Shown: positions 10,561 to 23,940 of the stretch, in pieces
Layout of the letters: each line of letters starts with the position of its first letter
Position numbering within the stretch: position 1 is the first letter of the stretch
NCBI GenBank assembly: GCA_963169105.1
Contig: OY720644.1
Location: 3,679,001 to 3,743,000, forward strand
Direction of reading: 5' to 3'
Length of the DNA stretch: 64,000 bases
Source: Ceriagrion tenellum
Lineage: Eukaryota; Arthropoda; Insecta; Odonata; Coenagrionidae
Translations under genes and position numbers: made by a program
The notes under the pieces: model-generated
What the model was told of the DNA's origin: nothing
Databases searched by the model: none
Seen by the model: the letters and a program-made list of their open reading frames with translations, nothing else

Positions 10561-11930
10561 GCGAATTTCTTCCATGCTTATCTAATTATGACGGACGTAG
10601 CAGGTGATCGCAAAGTTGTATCGATGAAAAGATTCATTTTTACCGATTTTTAGTACACTGGGACGACCCCGTCAAGGCGGATGATTTTACCTCGGTGGTA
10701 TATCGCACATTTGTGTAAAGTGTATGGTTTATCGCACATTTACTAAACTCAACCCCGACAGAACTATTCAACCAAGGACTGAAGGAAGGGATCTTGACCG
10801 ATAAGCATAAGGACGCCATTCTAACGCTTTACCGAAATGTAAACAACACCAATTCAATGAAATCCAATGGGCAATTCAATGTCAAAACGACCAAAAAATG
10901 ATCGACATTGCCCTTGACCTCACCAAATTAGACCAAATTCTCAGGATACATTCCATTTAACTACATAGTTGAAATATTGCAAGGTGCACGCCCCACAATG
11001 TATCGTAATCATCAAAATACGAGTTATGTATGGTCTTGATTAGGCCCGCAATTTTTTTGGACTAGTAGAAGTCTTCGGTTAGGTATATCTGAGTAACCAA
11101 TCGGCCTAATTGTGAAAGTGGTCACGTGACTTGTAGACTTGTAGCTCTGAGAAACATCATCTTCGCAGGACAATCGGGCGACCAATGCCCGTTCCATCAT
11201 GCCCACTTCACCTCGCGACAAACATGTGAGGCAATCACGGTGGACAAACACGCGTGCCTCATGCGAAGGTCTGAAACCAGAGGCGAGCGAGGCTGAAAGT
11301 ACAGAATAGAAGCGAGGCCAGACTCACCGCCCGAGGCATCGAAGCGTATGATATCTCGACACAAGTTTCGAAATGATGTCGGGTAAAACCCGAGTAAACA
11401 GAAACACACATTGCGGGACAAAATACAAATGGTAATTAGGCAAATAGGCCACAAGCAAGCAAAGCCGGAGACGGGACGATACGAGTCGGATCACAGACGA
11501 GCTACATGTCAGTTTGCTTCACGCAACAAATTCATGGTAAACGGAGTTGAAACAGAAAATCGAGCTACGAGTCACGAGCTTCCTGCAACCATGCCGACCC
11601 ACAGATCGAACTGATTGCCTACGCGTCGGGATACTCACTGTTGACACAAAATCTGATTTTTCCAAATAACACCATGGGAGTCTCCTCGAGGGGTTTGTGG
11701 CAGGTATTGGCACATAAGCCATGATTTGTGCGGGGAAATGGGGAATAGAAATCAAAAGAATTCAAGGACGATAGTGAAATGAATACAAATGGATTGTCAT
11801 AAAGCCTCACATGTTTTTGTTACGATTGTTAATTATGAGTTATAGGAAGGAAATTTTGATACTACATAGCAGTTCATAAATGTATCTGTCTTTTTTGCTA
11901 CTTCTATCAGCTCCATTAATTGCGGATGGA
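10561..11930. other. No gene recognised
   Basis: Contains overlapping short frames on both strands (11,024-11,810), none with a recognisable domain. The stretch 10,760-10,920 reads coding-like in one frame (LFNQGLKEGILTDKHKDAIL) but is short and unassigned; it could be part of a transposon ORF. Confidence 0.4.
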
Positions 11931-12060
11931 GTTGTCAGTATAGCCTCCATTTCCCCATGAAACTCCCTTTCGGTACGCAGAAATCGTCACGAGAAAGGCA
12001 CATCGGCCTGGACCAGGAATCGAACCACAGACCTTAGGCTTGTCGCGACAATGAACAGGG
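11931..12060 (-). repeat. tRNA-derived SINE fragment (B box retained)
   Basis: The minus strand contains GTGGTTCGATTCCTGG (12,014-12,028), which fits the RNA polymerase III B box GGTTCGANTCC. The A-box side is poorly preserved. The segment downstream of the B box (11,931-12,000) shows no clear tail. Called as a SINE remnant rather than a tRNA gene because no cloverleaf forms. Confidence 0.5.
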
Positions 12061-12161
12061 CAGAATATCACGGCAAGACAAAAATACTTTTTCTCGCCGA
12101 AATTTCGACGCTTTTCTCCACAGTACCCGTGGCTAGCTTTCATACTGTCTCTAAAGGCATT

Positions 12162-12874
<713 letters not shown>

Positions 12875-15800
12875 TATGCTAAAGGCAATCAATTTTTTTC
12901 GGCACAGGTAAAGAAAAATACCGAATACATATAAGCTTTCCCCATTTAGCCGGAAATTTGATGTGCGTTAATACTACTGAAAAAGAAAAATAAGAACATA
13001 CAGTCAAATTGAAATAGCGGCCTAGAACGATCTTTGAATAAGTTTAAGGGTTAAAATACACAATTAATTATGGCTGTGTACGGGCCTTTACTGTGGATCG
13101 AATCTTCGTCCTAATGACCCTCTGAGAGGTTACCTTATTCCTATTCCGAGGAATGAGATAATTATTTTTATATTTTTTGTTTGAAAATGGCCCATTAACT
13201 TTATTGACTCAGTAAATCGAATCAATATTTATATTCCATTGGGACCGATTGGCGAATAGATCCACTCCGTGTATCCAGTGCTGCTGCACCTGACCTCCTC
13301 ATAATTTTCATCGGTACACAATGCCAGTCTGTAACTGACTTGTTTCCAAATGTCCGTCGGGTGTTCCGTGCCCATTCATTTACCATCCGCAAACAAAGGT
13401 CATGAGTGACGATTAAGGCTCCGGGGTATGACGATGAATGCAGAGAAATGTCACCCGAGGAAAGACAAGATTGAGCATATTCCAACACGTAATGCTCCCT
13501 TAAGGCATCGACGCTCCTATTCATTCACTTATACACCACAAGCTAAGGAATAATACCATTTTGAGATGAAAGGGAAGAATGTACTGCCCCAGGCTCAATC
13601 TTGCCTCAAAAAAGACGAATTGATATTATTACAAAAGTTACAATAGCTATCATGGCTATTCAAGCAAAAATTAACTTCTTCGCCTCCTTAAACTCGTGTC
13701 CCGAAATTATTTCTTAGCGCTCTCATTTTTTCAGTAGCATTAAGCATTCTGGTGCATAATCTTTCCGACTTAGAGCAGCACAACATACGTGTATATAGGT
13801 GCGAGTGAGATGACAGTGAGAGACTTGAGAAGGGAGCCAAGGTTGAGGGCGACACAGAAAGCGGAGTGTGAGATTGCATTAAATAAGAGAAGTGGAGTGG
13901 GTTATTAAATATGAGATTGGGTGGGTGGTTCATTAGGGCTTGGACAAGTGAGGCTGTGAGTTAAGAGGGGTTTTTGGAGTGGCCGCCCCTTTGGCAGAGT
14001 CCTCCAGATCAGAGCACACAATGGCCGCCTGCCTAAAAGAAAAAAAAAGATTCCATTGCTTGGAGAACACAAAACGCCCTCTGTTGGGAAGGAAGCTTTT
14101 TTTCATGGAGTGGTCCATGGGATATTAAAAATTAGTAAAAACCCCATTCATGCAGGATGAAATTTTATTTAAATAGGACTCCATACTGATAATAGCAGAA
14201 TGTATTTTCTAGGTATACTGAAATTTCATATATGTATGCTCGGCATTGATGTTCCAACATATAGCAATGATTCATGAGGCCATTACCACTTAATCATCCC
14301 TCTCTTTCTTCGTCATCTGGTCTCTGCCTTTCTCAGGAGCGTCCTAAATTAATTTTCCATCGCTCAAGATGTGTGCTTCCCTTATAAAATAAGCAACTCT
14401 CTATTCACAGTTGATCCGTTTCAAGCCTTTGGATTCCACGTATTTCCTGGCGAAAATAGGCTTCAAGAATCGCCAACATCATTCGTCAAGGGTGCGGTTT
14501 AGCAACAACGCAACATTTCAAGTAACTTAATGAATATTTTTTCAAAATTTCACTATTTTATACAGTAAATGAAAATCACTAGAAACAATAAAAGTATTTA
14601 AAATAGTTCTCATCGTTTGGTGTTCGCGTCGACTTTGAACGCCCTCTTGTTTTAAATTTAATTCCGCAGGTAAAAAAAACTGCAAGGTTAAAAAAATGAT
14701 CTCTAAACGTAAATTTCCTAATGGGATTTGCAGGTAGACGGACATACAAACTTTTCATTTTCTATTAATAAAAACAATACTAATCTATTCGACCGTGAGG
14801 GAAAGTGGAAGGGGTTGATCTATATTCATATCTACGAAGTATCATCCGCAGGAGGCGTTAGTACAGAAGCCATGAAACAGGGAGGGTTAGGAAGAATTGG
14901 ATTGGGAATGAAGATGAATGTGTACCGTAAGTTATCGTAGCGGTTGGTATCACAATGTCAGGTTTTACGCCCTTAGTTACGTTTAAAGCCACGATCTTGC
15001 TTTAGAAAAGATACGTTTGACAGTGACTCCAGCCGTTACTAGGGCAATGAGCAGACAATGAGCAACTAGCCCTTTGAGTCTCTATATATTTTTCATAAGT
15101 CGCGATTGATGCGTGGACAGAAGGAATTGTATTTAAATTTTTCTGTTTGGAATAGTATATAACCCATTTTGAAGCTTCAATCAAATCTAGAAATTTGGCG
15201 TGGGGTTATAGCAATTTCCTACATGATATTTTTTTATATATAAATCAGGCTAATAACGAAGCGCAGTTGAAAAATTAACAATTAGAGAATTATTCCACCA
15301 TAGAGTTCTTCAAGACTATCCCTAATAGTTCATGACGTAACAAGAACAACTGGGTGGAATCTGTGCTCATAAATCAAATCAAAATTCGAAAGAGCCAGAC
15401 CGGGTAAAAAATGGCTATCGCTCATCAATCAAAGAAGAGATGAATGGATCCATAGATGACAACAGAATAGCGAAATATTGACTTCATTTATTGAAGCCTT
15501 TAAATACACAAAATGCATTACTGAGTACATCATTTGTGCTCTTCAGACGTCGAAAACCTTTAAACTTGAGACGAGATGGTCGCGGTTTCGACATGATGTG
15601 TCTAGAATAATGTTAAGAAAAAGAAATCATTGCCAAAAAGCGTTGCATCATTCATACCACCTGAGCCAAAATTGCAAGCGTTATCCATGTCGGGTGGATA
15701 GAAAATGAAGGCATGAGATATTTTCCTCGAATGCATCCGAAAAAAGCCCGAGACATTTCTTAGTTTGGTTGGGAACAGATATGAACATAAATCTCAACGC

Positions 15801-16179
15801 ATCTTCACCGTCGCAGAAAATAAAGTTCAAAAAGAATCTTTGGGGACATTAAATCAAAAGAGTCAAAGAAACACAAAAAACCTCTAAAGTTGCTCTCGTC
15901 CCCTTCAAATTGCCAGTTCCACGTATGAGCCCCTCTCCCATTCATCATTGCCCCGAGCAATGATTTGAAATACCGCAACTGCAAATCGCATCGTTCAAAT
16001 TTCTCAAGAAATTCTCAGGAGGCGCCGAGGAGAAGAAGGAGGACGGGTGGCGACCACACAGCAAAATACATTCACTCATGGCAAGTTGATAATTTTTTGC
16101 GATCATTTCGGGCTTCACTCTCACGCAGCAAGTCGTCGTGTACTTACTTTTAACATCTATGAAAACGCCCGAATTAAAC
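12875..16179. other. No gene recognised
   Basis: A 100-codon minus frame (13,222-13,524) is the longest in the block and has no recognisable motif. Other frames of 60-90 codons (13,688-14,118; 14,542-15,184; 15,478-15,708; 15,945-16,229) are also unassigned. No terminal repeats, RNA genes or strong repeats were found by eye. Confidence 0.45.
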
Positions 16180-16855
16180 GCTGGGTGTCTACTGATATCC
16201 AATTTTCAAATTCCCTGACCTTTCCCTGACTCTTCTCTGACGGATTTACTAATTTCCCTCACCAATCACCAAAAGTTCACCTATTATTGGAATATATATT
16301 TTCTGCTGAATTAAATTGTCTTCGGCAACTTTTAATTTTCTAATCATCGTCTCGTACTTTTAGAACTGCAAGCAGATATTTACTATAAGAGTGTTCCAGA
16401 TACTTCTCGACCTGAGTTTCGGAAGTTAAACAAAAACGCGAGGTAAAATTTTCAGAACAACATAGCCTCGGATTCCTCGTGATGAGCATAATACATTGTA
16501 ATAATGATTTTTAGCACAACTAGTCAAATATCGCAATAAGGATGTACAAAAGGGACACATTGTACGTCTGTTTCACAACTAAATAACCAAGATTCACAAC
16601 TAATAATATTCGCAACTGATTACTCCACGAATTGATGGTGATTATATTCCATGCACGTCAGCGACATACGTTAGTTTTAGTTGATGAAATAAATGGCGGG
16701 AAAGACTGGCCGATGAACGTCATGGCAGAAAAATAACGAGGGTTCTTATTCCAGTTTCTCCCTGACTGTAACGAGATTTTCCTGACTATTCCAGAAATTC
16801 AAAATTCCCTGACGATTCCAGGTCTTTCCGGTTTTCCCTGACGATCGCCATCCTG
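16180..16855. repeat. TTCCCTGAC-rich interspersed element
   Basis: The left end (GGGTGTCTACTGATATCCA, then AAATTCCCTGACC and TTTCCCTGAC) and the right end (TTCCCTGACGATTCCAGG, then TTTTCCCTGACGATCGCC) are built from repeated TTCCCTGAC and TTCCAGG words. This style recurs widely in arthropod repeats, and a related scrap lies near 32,735 (TTTCCAGGTTTTCCAGG). The middle is AT-rich with no coding frame. Classification is uncertain; a non-autonomous DNA element is possible. Confidence 0.5.
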
Positions 16856-17519
16856 TAAACGTCATAACACTGTGTCGTATGATTCATTTTCATGACCACT
16901 TTTAATGCAATTATGTTTTCTCTTTGCTGTAATAGGTCTAAAATAAATGATTTTCTTAATTTCTCTTCAGAAAGCCTTTTGAGAGTTTATTTGTGCGTCT
17001 TAAGTGCTAAGTTAAAAACCAATTTAGCGGCTAAAGCAGCAATTCAAACAATTGAAGTTTTAATTTTACTCCATGGAGTTTGATACAAGAAATAGACAGT
17101 ACGTTGTTATAAAAAGTATGTTAACATTTTTGTCGTGTTACTGAGGAGAGAGATCTTTTTGAATTATACTTATAAAATGACAAAGGACAACAACGTAAAC
17201 AATGTTATATAATTGAGAATGCAAAAGAACTCTCTATCGCTGAGATAATATGAAAAGGCATGTGTATCGATTTGATTACGTACACATGCATCATACTTAG
17301 CAAACTAAAAGGTAAACCTGAATTAGAAATTCAACGACAGGCAATATTGGTTTTTAATCGAGCCCTGAGAAATGCTTAAATAAACTTGTGATACTTCGGC
17401 GGAAGAGAATTAATTGGAATCAACATTCAACCTATTACTGCAGAGAGAAAAAATACTTAATGATATTGTTTCTTTTCGTATCACTAGAAACTCGCCGATA
17501 CGAATCGAAATAGATTTGA
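16856..17519. other. No gene recognised
   Basis: AT-rich; one 63-codon frame (16,892-17,083) without motif. Confidence 0.45.
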
Positions 17520-17720
17520 AAATCGCACGATCCTCTTCTCAGCCCCACAGTTCTGTACATTTAATAGCGGAGGCGTCTTCTTCACCCTAGCGTCCTCCGT
17601 CGGAACTAAAAGAGAACGGCGCCCACTCATCCTCCCGGCCGCGGATTATCCTACTCCGTGCTCCCGACTCTCGACTCGCGACCGAAGCGACACGAAATAT
17701 CACGCGCACGCAGATTCCTT
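17520..17720. promoter_or_regulatory. CpG-rich, GC-rich island of unknown role
   Basis: In an otherwise AT-rich window this 200 bp is rich in C and CG dinucleotides (for example CGGCGCCC, CCGGCCGCGG, CTCGACTCGCGACCGAAGCG). It could be a promoter or 5' UTR, or the GC-rich end of an unrecognised repeat. No TATA box, initiator or coding start stands out. Function is a guess. Confidence 0.25.
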
Positions 17721-17865
17721 TTTCGGTTGGAGAGAGAGAAAAAAAAACCTTGAAGGGAGAGTCAAATATATGTTCGGGGGTGGAGGACCGAGGGGATGGG
17801 GGGACAAATGTTGTGGACAGAATGGGAGAGTTGATTTGAAGCCAGAAAGAGAAGGGTTTAATCGT

Positions 17866-18463
17866 AGAGTAAGTACAAATAGAAGAGGCAAAGAGATAGA
17901 GATATTCGGATATGAGTTATGAAATAATACTTTGGCCGATAGATGGAACAGGTGTATCATCGAAGGTCGATCAAGACAAGACATAACAAATGAGCTTTGG
18001 CACACGGCTACTTCATTATGCGTCGCATAACTCACATGATGTTCTTACGATGATTTCGGTGCCTGGATGTTTACTAATCGACCCATAGCAACGAATACAA
18101 ATCTTATTGAGTCGTCGGGACCAAATTATACATATATTTGAAGGTGCATTAATGAACATCGTCTATACTGAATCGAATTCACGTCAATATGATAAGACAC
18201 GCGATTACCAAACACGGAGTCAACTGTTTACCGATGTATCATAGCAACGACAAAACAATTGATACTCGATTAAAAGCGCGCAACAGTCATGGTAAATCCA
18301 CCTCTGTATGTTGATGCAAAATCACCGAGTACCAATAGCGCCTCCAAGTGGCCTTCTCCGTAAGCCGAAATTCTTCCTTCCCTAAGGTGGTGGCACCTGA
18401 GAAATTCTTCCCAAAGCTATCAAAAATTTGACTAGTTTTTAGCATTGCTTTTCCACTCTCTAG
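17866..18463 (-). repeat. MITE-like repeat family C, copy 2 (inverted)
   Basis: Reverse complement of 12,162-12,760 over its whole length. Copy 1 blocks are recognisable here as CACTTGGAGG..GCTATTGG (as CCAATAGCGCCTCCAAGTG) and GGTAAATCCACCTCTGTATG. The 17.87-kb end reads GAGTAAGTACAAATAG, matching the copy 1 inverted-end motif. The 111-codon minus frame 17,700-18,035 partly overlaps this repeat and is not a gene. Confidence 0.75.
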
Positions 18464-20844
18464 TACAGCTCTCATGAAAGTCCCTGGCATATATCTGCGC
18501 GGCAAAGACGGAAGGCAGAAGCGGGAGGGGAGTGAAAGTATAGTGAGTAAGAGAAAGAGTGAGAGAGAGGGAAGTAAAGAGAGTGCGAAAGGGAGGCATT
18601 GGAAAACAAACTAGTTGGCGACAAAAGGCACGGGGCTCACACAGGCAAGGGGTGAAAATTACCCATCTCTACAAATTTGGCACGGACCCTAGCTTTCGGT
18701 CTCATAGTGAGTTGACTAGAATCGGGACGGCAATTAGTGGTTAGTTATCTATCTTCTGGTTAGTTAGTTATCTATCTTCTGGTAGCACTTAGTTTCGCTG
18801 CAATTATTAAGGTTTTCTGACTAACATTCCACGCTAAACAACCTTTTTTCTATGTCCTGAATGTTTTCTGGAGTTGATATCCTAAAATTGTCCGCGGCGC
18901 GGCACGGAGAACTTAAGGGAGTGCGATAAGCTGTCTCTAACTTAGGACGCTGGTGAAGACAGCTTCCAGCGCTCCTGAGCAAAGTGGTCGTACTTCCGAA
19001 ACTAGCATGTGCTAAAAACTTGTGAGCAAGGCGCCAAACCAATCAAAGTACTGGTAGAGCACCTTTATAATGAGCATGCTTCGTTGTGAGAGCAAGGATG
19101 AACTTCAACAAGTTCGACTTTACTCCCACAGCTAAGAGAGACAATATAATGAGACATAATACAACATAAAATCACGGATTAACACAAATAAAAAATATGG
19201 GCCTTTAATATTTGGGTACCTAAAATATGGATCTGAATTTTTTAACAATTAGAAACTTTTTGTACGCTCCCTTCAGAAGACATTAACTTGTCGATATATA
19301 CAATTGGGTTTAAAAGGTACTAGTACGATATGGTTATCTAGCTTTGCGACATGTAATTCACTCAGGCAATGCAACGACTGTAAGAAGCAGGCGGAAGCAA
19401 TCATTAAATACTGAATAAGAGATGTCATATGTATGTTAGCACGACAAAATCCTGGAAAACAGAGGAATTTAATTTTAATGCAAACAGTTTTTTTAATGTT
19501 TTAAATTAAATAAATACTGGAAAAAAAACATCTGCGGTAAATGAGTTTCAAAAACGTTATACTATTTTTACCCGCCAGGTTACCCTCCGGAACATAATGA
19601 AGCACTCGGAGATGACAGTAAAACAAAAAACACCACAGACTAACCGGAGAGAAACAAGAGGCAAGCCGGAAGGAACGAATGTGGTCGCAGGTCGCATTTC
19701 TATTTGTTTTCATACGCATTGAGGAAACATCAAACGCCGGCTAATTTGCGTTTGATGTAAAGAATCCGTCACGTGTTCAAGTCCTTTCCGCATGTTGCGG
19801 TGTCCCGGGCAGAGGATCTCTTTCACAAACATACGATAAAAATGCAAAAGAGAAATAAACTTATAATTTGAAAATGGGTCATGGAAATTCCGCATTAGAA
19901 ATCCGAAGATATAACGGAGAACCAAAAACTTTATTTGGAGGATTTCTAATGGTTAATGTGAGTGTCATCAACGGCAGTTAGGTAGTTTAAGGTTTAATAA
20001 GCTAAAAGGTTTAATTCTACTTCTTTTATTTACGCACTAAAATTCCTTCCGATGTTTTCTTAATGTACTTAGTACATTTTGGCTCTATGCATGTCCATTT
20101 CCGCATATTATAATTTTTAAGTTAGCATAATTACAGGATTATTGCCTTACAGAATATATTACTTCCTTGAATGGAAATAATAACTGTATCAATATATGTA
20201 TGGAAGAATAAATATATTAATTAAATTGTTATTTTAAATTGCCTCATTTAGAAGCGACGTCCAATGGCGCTAAACCATTGGACACATCACTCTTAGCCAA
20301 TGGTAACGTCAATTAACGCTTCCGTGTATTAAGCTTCCGTACAGCATTATAATATAATCGGAAAAATACATTTTGATAAATGTAGAGGCGTCAATATTTT
20401 TTTATTTATTCTTCTCCTCAAAAACTAATAAACTGATTGACCTGAAATGTCGCATGATCCCAGCGTATACAGCGAGGGATGCCACAGAAACCTTAGCGTT
20501 TCAAAGTCAGAAGCCGAAAAGACCCCAAACGGGTCAATGTTATTCCATAATAAATTATTTTAAGTTAATTTACCGTATGAAGGCTATGTTTCTTTACAAC
20601 AATGTAAATTAAAACAAATACCGCATAAATGAGACGGTCAAGTACAAGTTTTATGGTTTATAGAGCAAAAAATTTCATTAATAGAATTAAGGATGTAAAT
20701 GGAAATCAAGATTCCTCCAGTATATAAACAACTGCTATATATTTTTTCTAATTCATATCCCAGCAAACGAGAATAGACAGCATTTTCACTTAGCACCAAA
20801 CTAATGAAAAATTAATAAAATCTTCCAATTTATTTAACCTCACT
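18464..20844. other. No gene recognised
   Basis: Purine-rich tract at about 18,510-18,600 (GAGAGAGAGG-type). Frames of 60-79 codons (18,559; 18,821; 19,501; 19,710; 20,373) have no motif. A small perfect hairpin, GTCCAATGG-CGCTAAA-CCATTGGAC, lies at about 20,259-20,283; no function assigned. Confidence 0.45.
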
Positions 20845-21415
20845 TTAAGGTAGTTTGAGCGAAATATCACTTTACTTAGAAATTAATTAATTTGATCTCA
20901 TTTTAAAGAAAAATATCTCACCTATCCAATGACACCGAACATTTAAACCCTTACTACATAACTTTCCGAGATATTTGCCAAAAATACCAGCCCTTTTATA
21001 TGGGAAATGGTACGTGTATGCACACCAGAGAGACCTTATATTAAAAATAAGAAATTTCCTACACTTAGATCTCGTCAAAAAATCAAAAGTGTGTAGTTTG
21101 TATGTTTTCTCAACTATATTTATAAATTAATCATATTGTCACCGCAGTAAATTCTTCGGGATCACAACAAACCTTCCGTTTTGAAGGAGTTTCAAACGCA
21201 CCGCGTGAGAAAAATGAGTCAAGTTAAAGACTTATTTTGATATTTTCATTTAATTACTTACAATTTCTGTCATGTAAAACTGTATTATTGCACCATTAAT
21301 AATACAATATTCAAATGATGTGTCCTACAGTTGGTGAAATTAAAACGTATAATTCGAAAATGGTCTCCATTATGATTAGGGAACTACTATCTCGCTCGGA
21401 CTGCCTTTATTAACC
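20845..21415 (-). repeat. Unclassified repeat family A/B, copy 2, with inverted ends
   Basis: About 570 bp. The left end AAGGTAGTTTGAGCGAAAT and the right end ATCTCGCTCGGACTGCCTTT are imperfect inverted repeats of one another. The left two thirds are the reverse complement of 4,335-4,735. The right half (about 21,090-21,400) matches 26,800-27,100 in direct orientation. No coding frame. Inverted ends favour a non-autonomous DNA transposon, but no clear target duplication was found. Confidence 0.65.
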
Positions 21416-21690
21416 AACATTTGCTCTAAACGCAAAGGCTTGGAGAATGGGGAATCATTTTTCCATCGCGGAAGTTTAATTTACTCATGATGAACGGCGC
21501 CAAATGCGGCTCAAGCATTGGAGATTTCAGACTAGGCTAACGTCATTTCGGTGTCCTTTCACTGCACCAATCTTTACTCCTAAGCGCCCCCATAGCAACA
21601 CCCGGCTGGGAGAGTGGAAAAGCTCTTCCATGAACGACGCTTAAATCATATAAAATAAGTAATGACCAACTAATTGGAACGTTGGAAGGA
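21416..21690. other. No gene recognised
   Basis: Short spacer between the family A/B repeat and the GC-rich block. No frame or repeat stands out. Confidence 0.4.
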
Positions 21691-22330
21691 TCCCTCGAGC
21701 TGTGCAGCAGAGCGGCCCTCTCATTTGAGATTTTAATGCCCCCCAGGCTAACCTACTTCTTACCCCCTCGCCCCTCTCAATTTCGCCCACTTCGCAGAAT
21801 TCCATCCCCCGAGTTGCCTCGACCTCTGCCCTCCCCCTCTCCTCCACACACCAGTTATTTCCATTATCGAAGGCTCAACCCGGTCGATAATTATCGAAAT
21901 GAGGCGATGGGTCTCGTGCTTTACGAGGTGTGAGAGAGTGGGAGAGGGTGGGTGGGGGTGGAGCGGAAGCGAGGGTGAAATTTATGGGCGAAAAAGGTAT
22001 TAGAGCGAAACTATCCTCCTAGGGGCGTGGGAGGGGAGGGGGGTAGGGAGGTGGCGGAGGATAAGCCTCCCCCCCTCCCCCGAAAGCTTTTACCCGTTTC
22101 TCGGTAAGATTCTAAACGTGAATGCAAGAGAGCAGCGTGCAAACGCGTCCGAGCGCATTAAACGCAATTTTGGAGCCACCCTCGGAGCCAAAGAGAGCAC
22201 TACCCCCCACCCCCCGCGTTAAAATCTGTTCATGGGTCATATCCGGGGGTCATATCCATAGTATTTTGTTTACTTGCAACATTACCTTACCGCCACCTCC
22301 GCTGACGATCTCCTCCCCCTAGAACACACA
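21691..22330. promoter_or_regulatory. GC- and G-run-rich block with potential G-quadruplexes
   Basis: Unlike its surroundings the block is GC-rich and strand-asymmetric: C-rich at 21,740-21,850, then G/purine-rich at 21,925-22,060. Four or more G runs lie close together at 22,022-22,050 (GGGCGTGGGAGGGGAGGGG continuing into GGGTAGGG) and at 21,937-21,960. A GATAATTATC palindrome is at about 21,884. Frames on both strands (21,682; 21,641; 22,122) are low-complexity Pro/Arg/Ser products. A regulatory or promoter role is possible but unproven. Confidence 0.3.
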
Positions 22331-22719
22331 GCAGATGCGGGCAATGAAAACCTTCCAGTCAGGCAATATAATGACCGAGAGTTTATGGCCTTAAAAAATA
22401 TTACTGAATCGCGTGACAGGGATAACTTAACTTCCTAATTTAAGAAGCAGAGGTAAAAACTTGGCACAATCTAAACAAGTTCTTGGATTTTCCATTTTTG
22501 CCGAAATTTATTCTATGGCAGAGGTTTCCACCCTTTTTACAGGCACATTCAAAATTATTGGTCAAGATTGCGACTACAAAAGGAACGAGGCATCCATATC
22601 GCGGCAGTGCGTGGAAACTTTTATTTCATAATTATTGCATTCACCGAAACACTGTCACATAGTAAATTAATACAGGGCAAGAATAGTTAGAGCGAAGGCT
22701 TCCGCAGCGGTTGTTGATC
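22331..22719. other. No gene recognised
   Basis: AT-rich spacer without frame, repeat or RNA gene that I can support. Confidence 0.4.
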
Positions 22720-22876
22720 ATGCTTCCAGTTTTTCCGGTGCAGCTGCGTGGGTCAGTATTCAGTACGACAGTTTCTCCTTCGTTACAGGAGTCAAGAAAC
22801 TGTCGTCATGAATACTGACCATAATCTAAGTTCGTGATACTGACCCACGCAGCTGCACCGGAAAAACTGGAAGCAT
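22720..22876. repeat. Foldback element, 157 bp, with one arm shortened
   Basis: The outer 40 bp on the left (ATGCTTCCAGTTTTTCCGGT and on to GGTCAGTAT) are exactly matched by the reverse complement of the right end. The right arm then contains 25 extra bases, bounded by a repeated GGTCAGTAT (reverse-complement sense), before the arms pair again (GACAGTTTCT / AGAAACTGTC). The loop is about 17 nt. The left arm probably lost 25 nt by slippage between the short repeats. No coding content. Confidence 0.9.
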
Positions 22877-23940
22877 TGGGCAATAATAACTAAGATTTGA
22901 CCATTTTGGAAAGTTATAAATCAAATGTTAAACATGATCCATGATGCATGGAAGAATGCCATTGAGACCTCAAATTTCGATGGGAATGATGGGCTGGAAA
23001 CCCTTGTTCTTAGGATTGAAAATGTAGGAGTTTGAATGCGGATAAAGTCCCAATAATTCCGATATATTTCTTTCCGCTTTAAGTATTTTTGAACTCGACA
23101 CTTCTCTGGCGGTCATTTTCTCGAGAGAGTCATCGAAACCTCAGGCGTCGCATACGAAGATAGCAAAGTAACGTATATAATATTACACCAACTCCTCAAC
23201 ACTGATAGTTTTCGATAAATGGATTCACCAAAGAAAAGTTAAATTGGAGCAAAACTTGAAACAGACATACAGCCTGACTACTGCATTCATATTCACATAA
23301 CTAAATGAAATTATTATTCTTCCTTTTAGGGATCTTTGACACTTGTTATGAAAATAAACGTATGACATCACTCGTGGTGTTGATTTAACACTTGCGCTGA
23401 TGGGTCGGACGCCAACTTCCCCGTTAAACGTCCCTGCAGCCTTCTGCACGGCTTATTTCCAAATACCTCTCGATAGGACGGACCCCTGGCTCTCCAGTGA
23501 TCCTTTTATAGCAGCTGGGCTACACTGGGCTTCTTTGAATACAATTATTCTTTGAATGTTTTAAGCTTGACCCTCAGTATTAGGCAGTTCGTTACTTTTG
23601 TGGTCGCGCGTTCCCCGTCTCTCCCGCTCGACTCCTCGTCCCGACGCTTCATTTCCTCCCAAACTTTCCCCTTCCATCATCTCAATCGACCCTTTCATTG
23701 GTGCTTTCAGCTCCCCCTCCTCCTCCTGACGTCTCACTTATAATCATAACTTCCACCCAACCGTCATTATCAACAATATTCCCCCGAGACTAATTGTTGG
23801 GACTTCCCCGAACACATGGGCGAACTCCACCCAATATGGCTTCCCGTGAAGTACAATAAATAAATTTGATTTAACTAAAATTGTTTTGTTACAAGTGAGT
23901 TACAATTTTCGTCGCAATATTTATTTCTTTTTATGTAATT
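22877..23940. other. No gene recognised
   Basis: Frames at 23,225-23,449 (minus) and 23,552-23,743 (plus) have no recognisable domain. Confidence 0.45.

Noticed and set aside
20373..20612. Possible coding exon near the 20.26-kb hairpin
   Set aside because: 79-codon frame without motif or splice context; the hairpin is too short to call a miRNA precursor.
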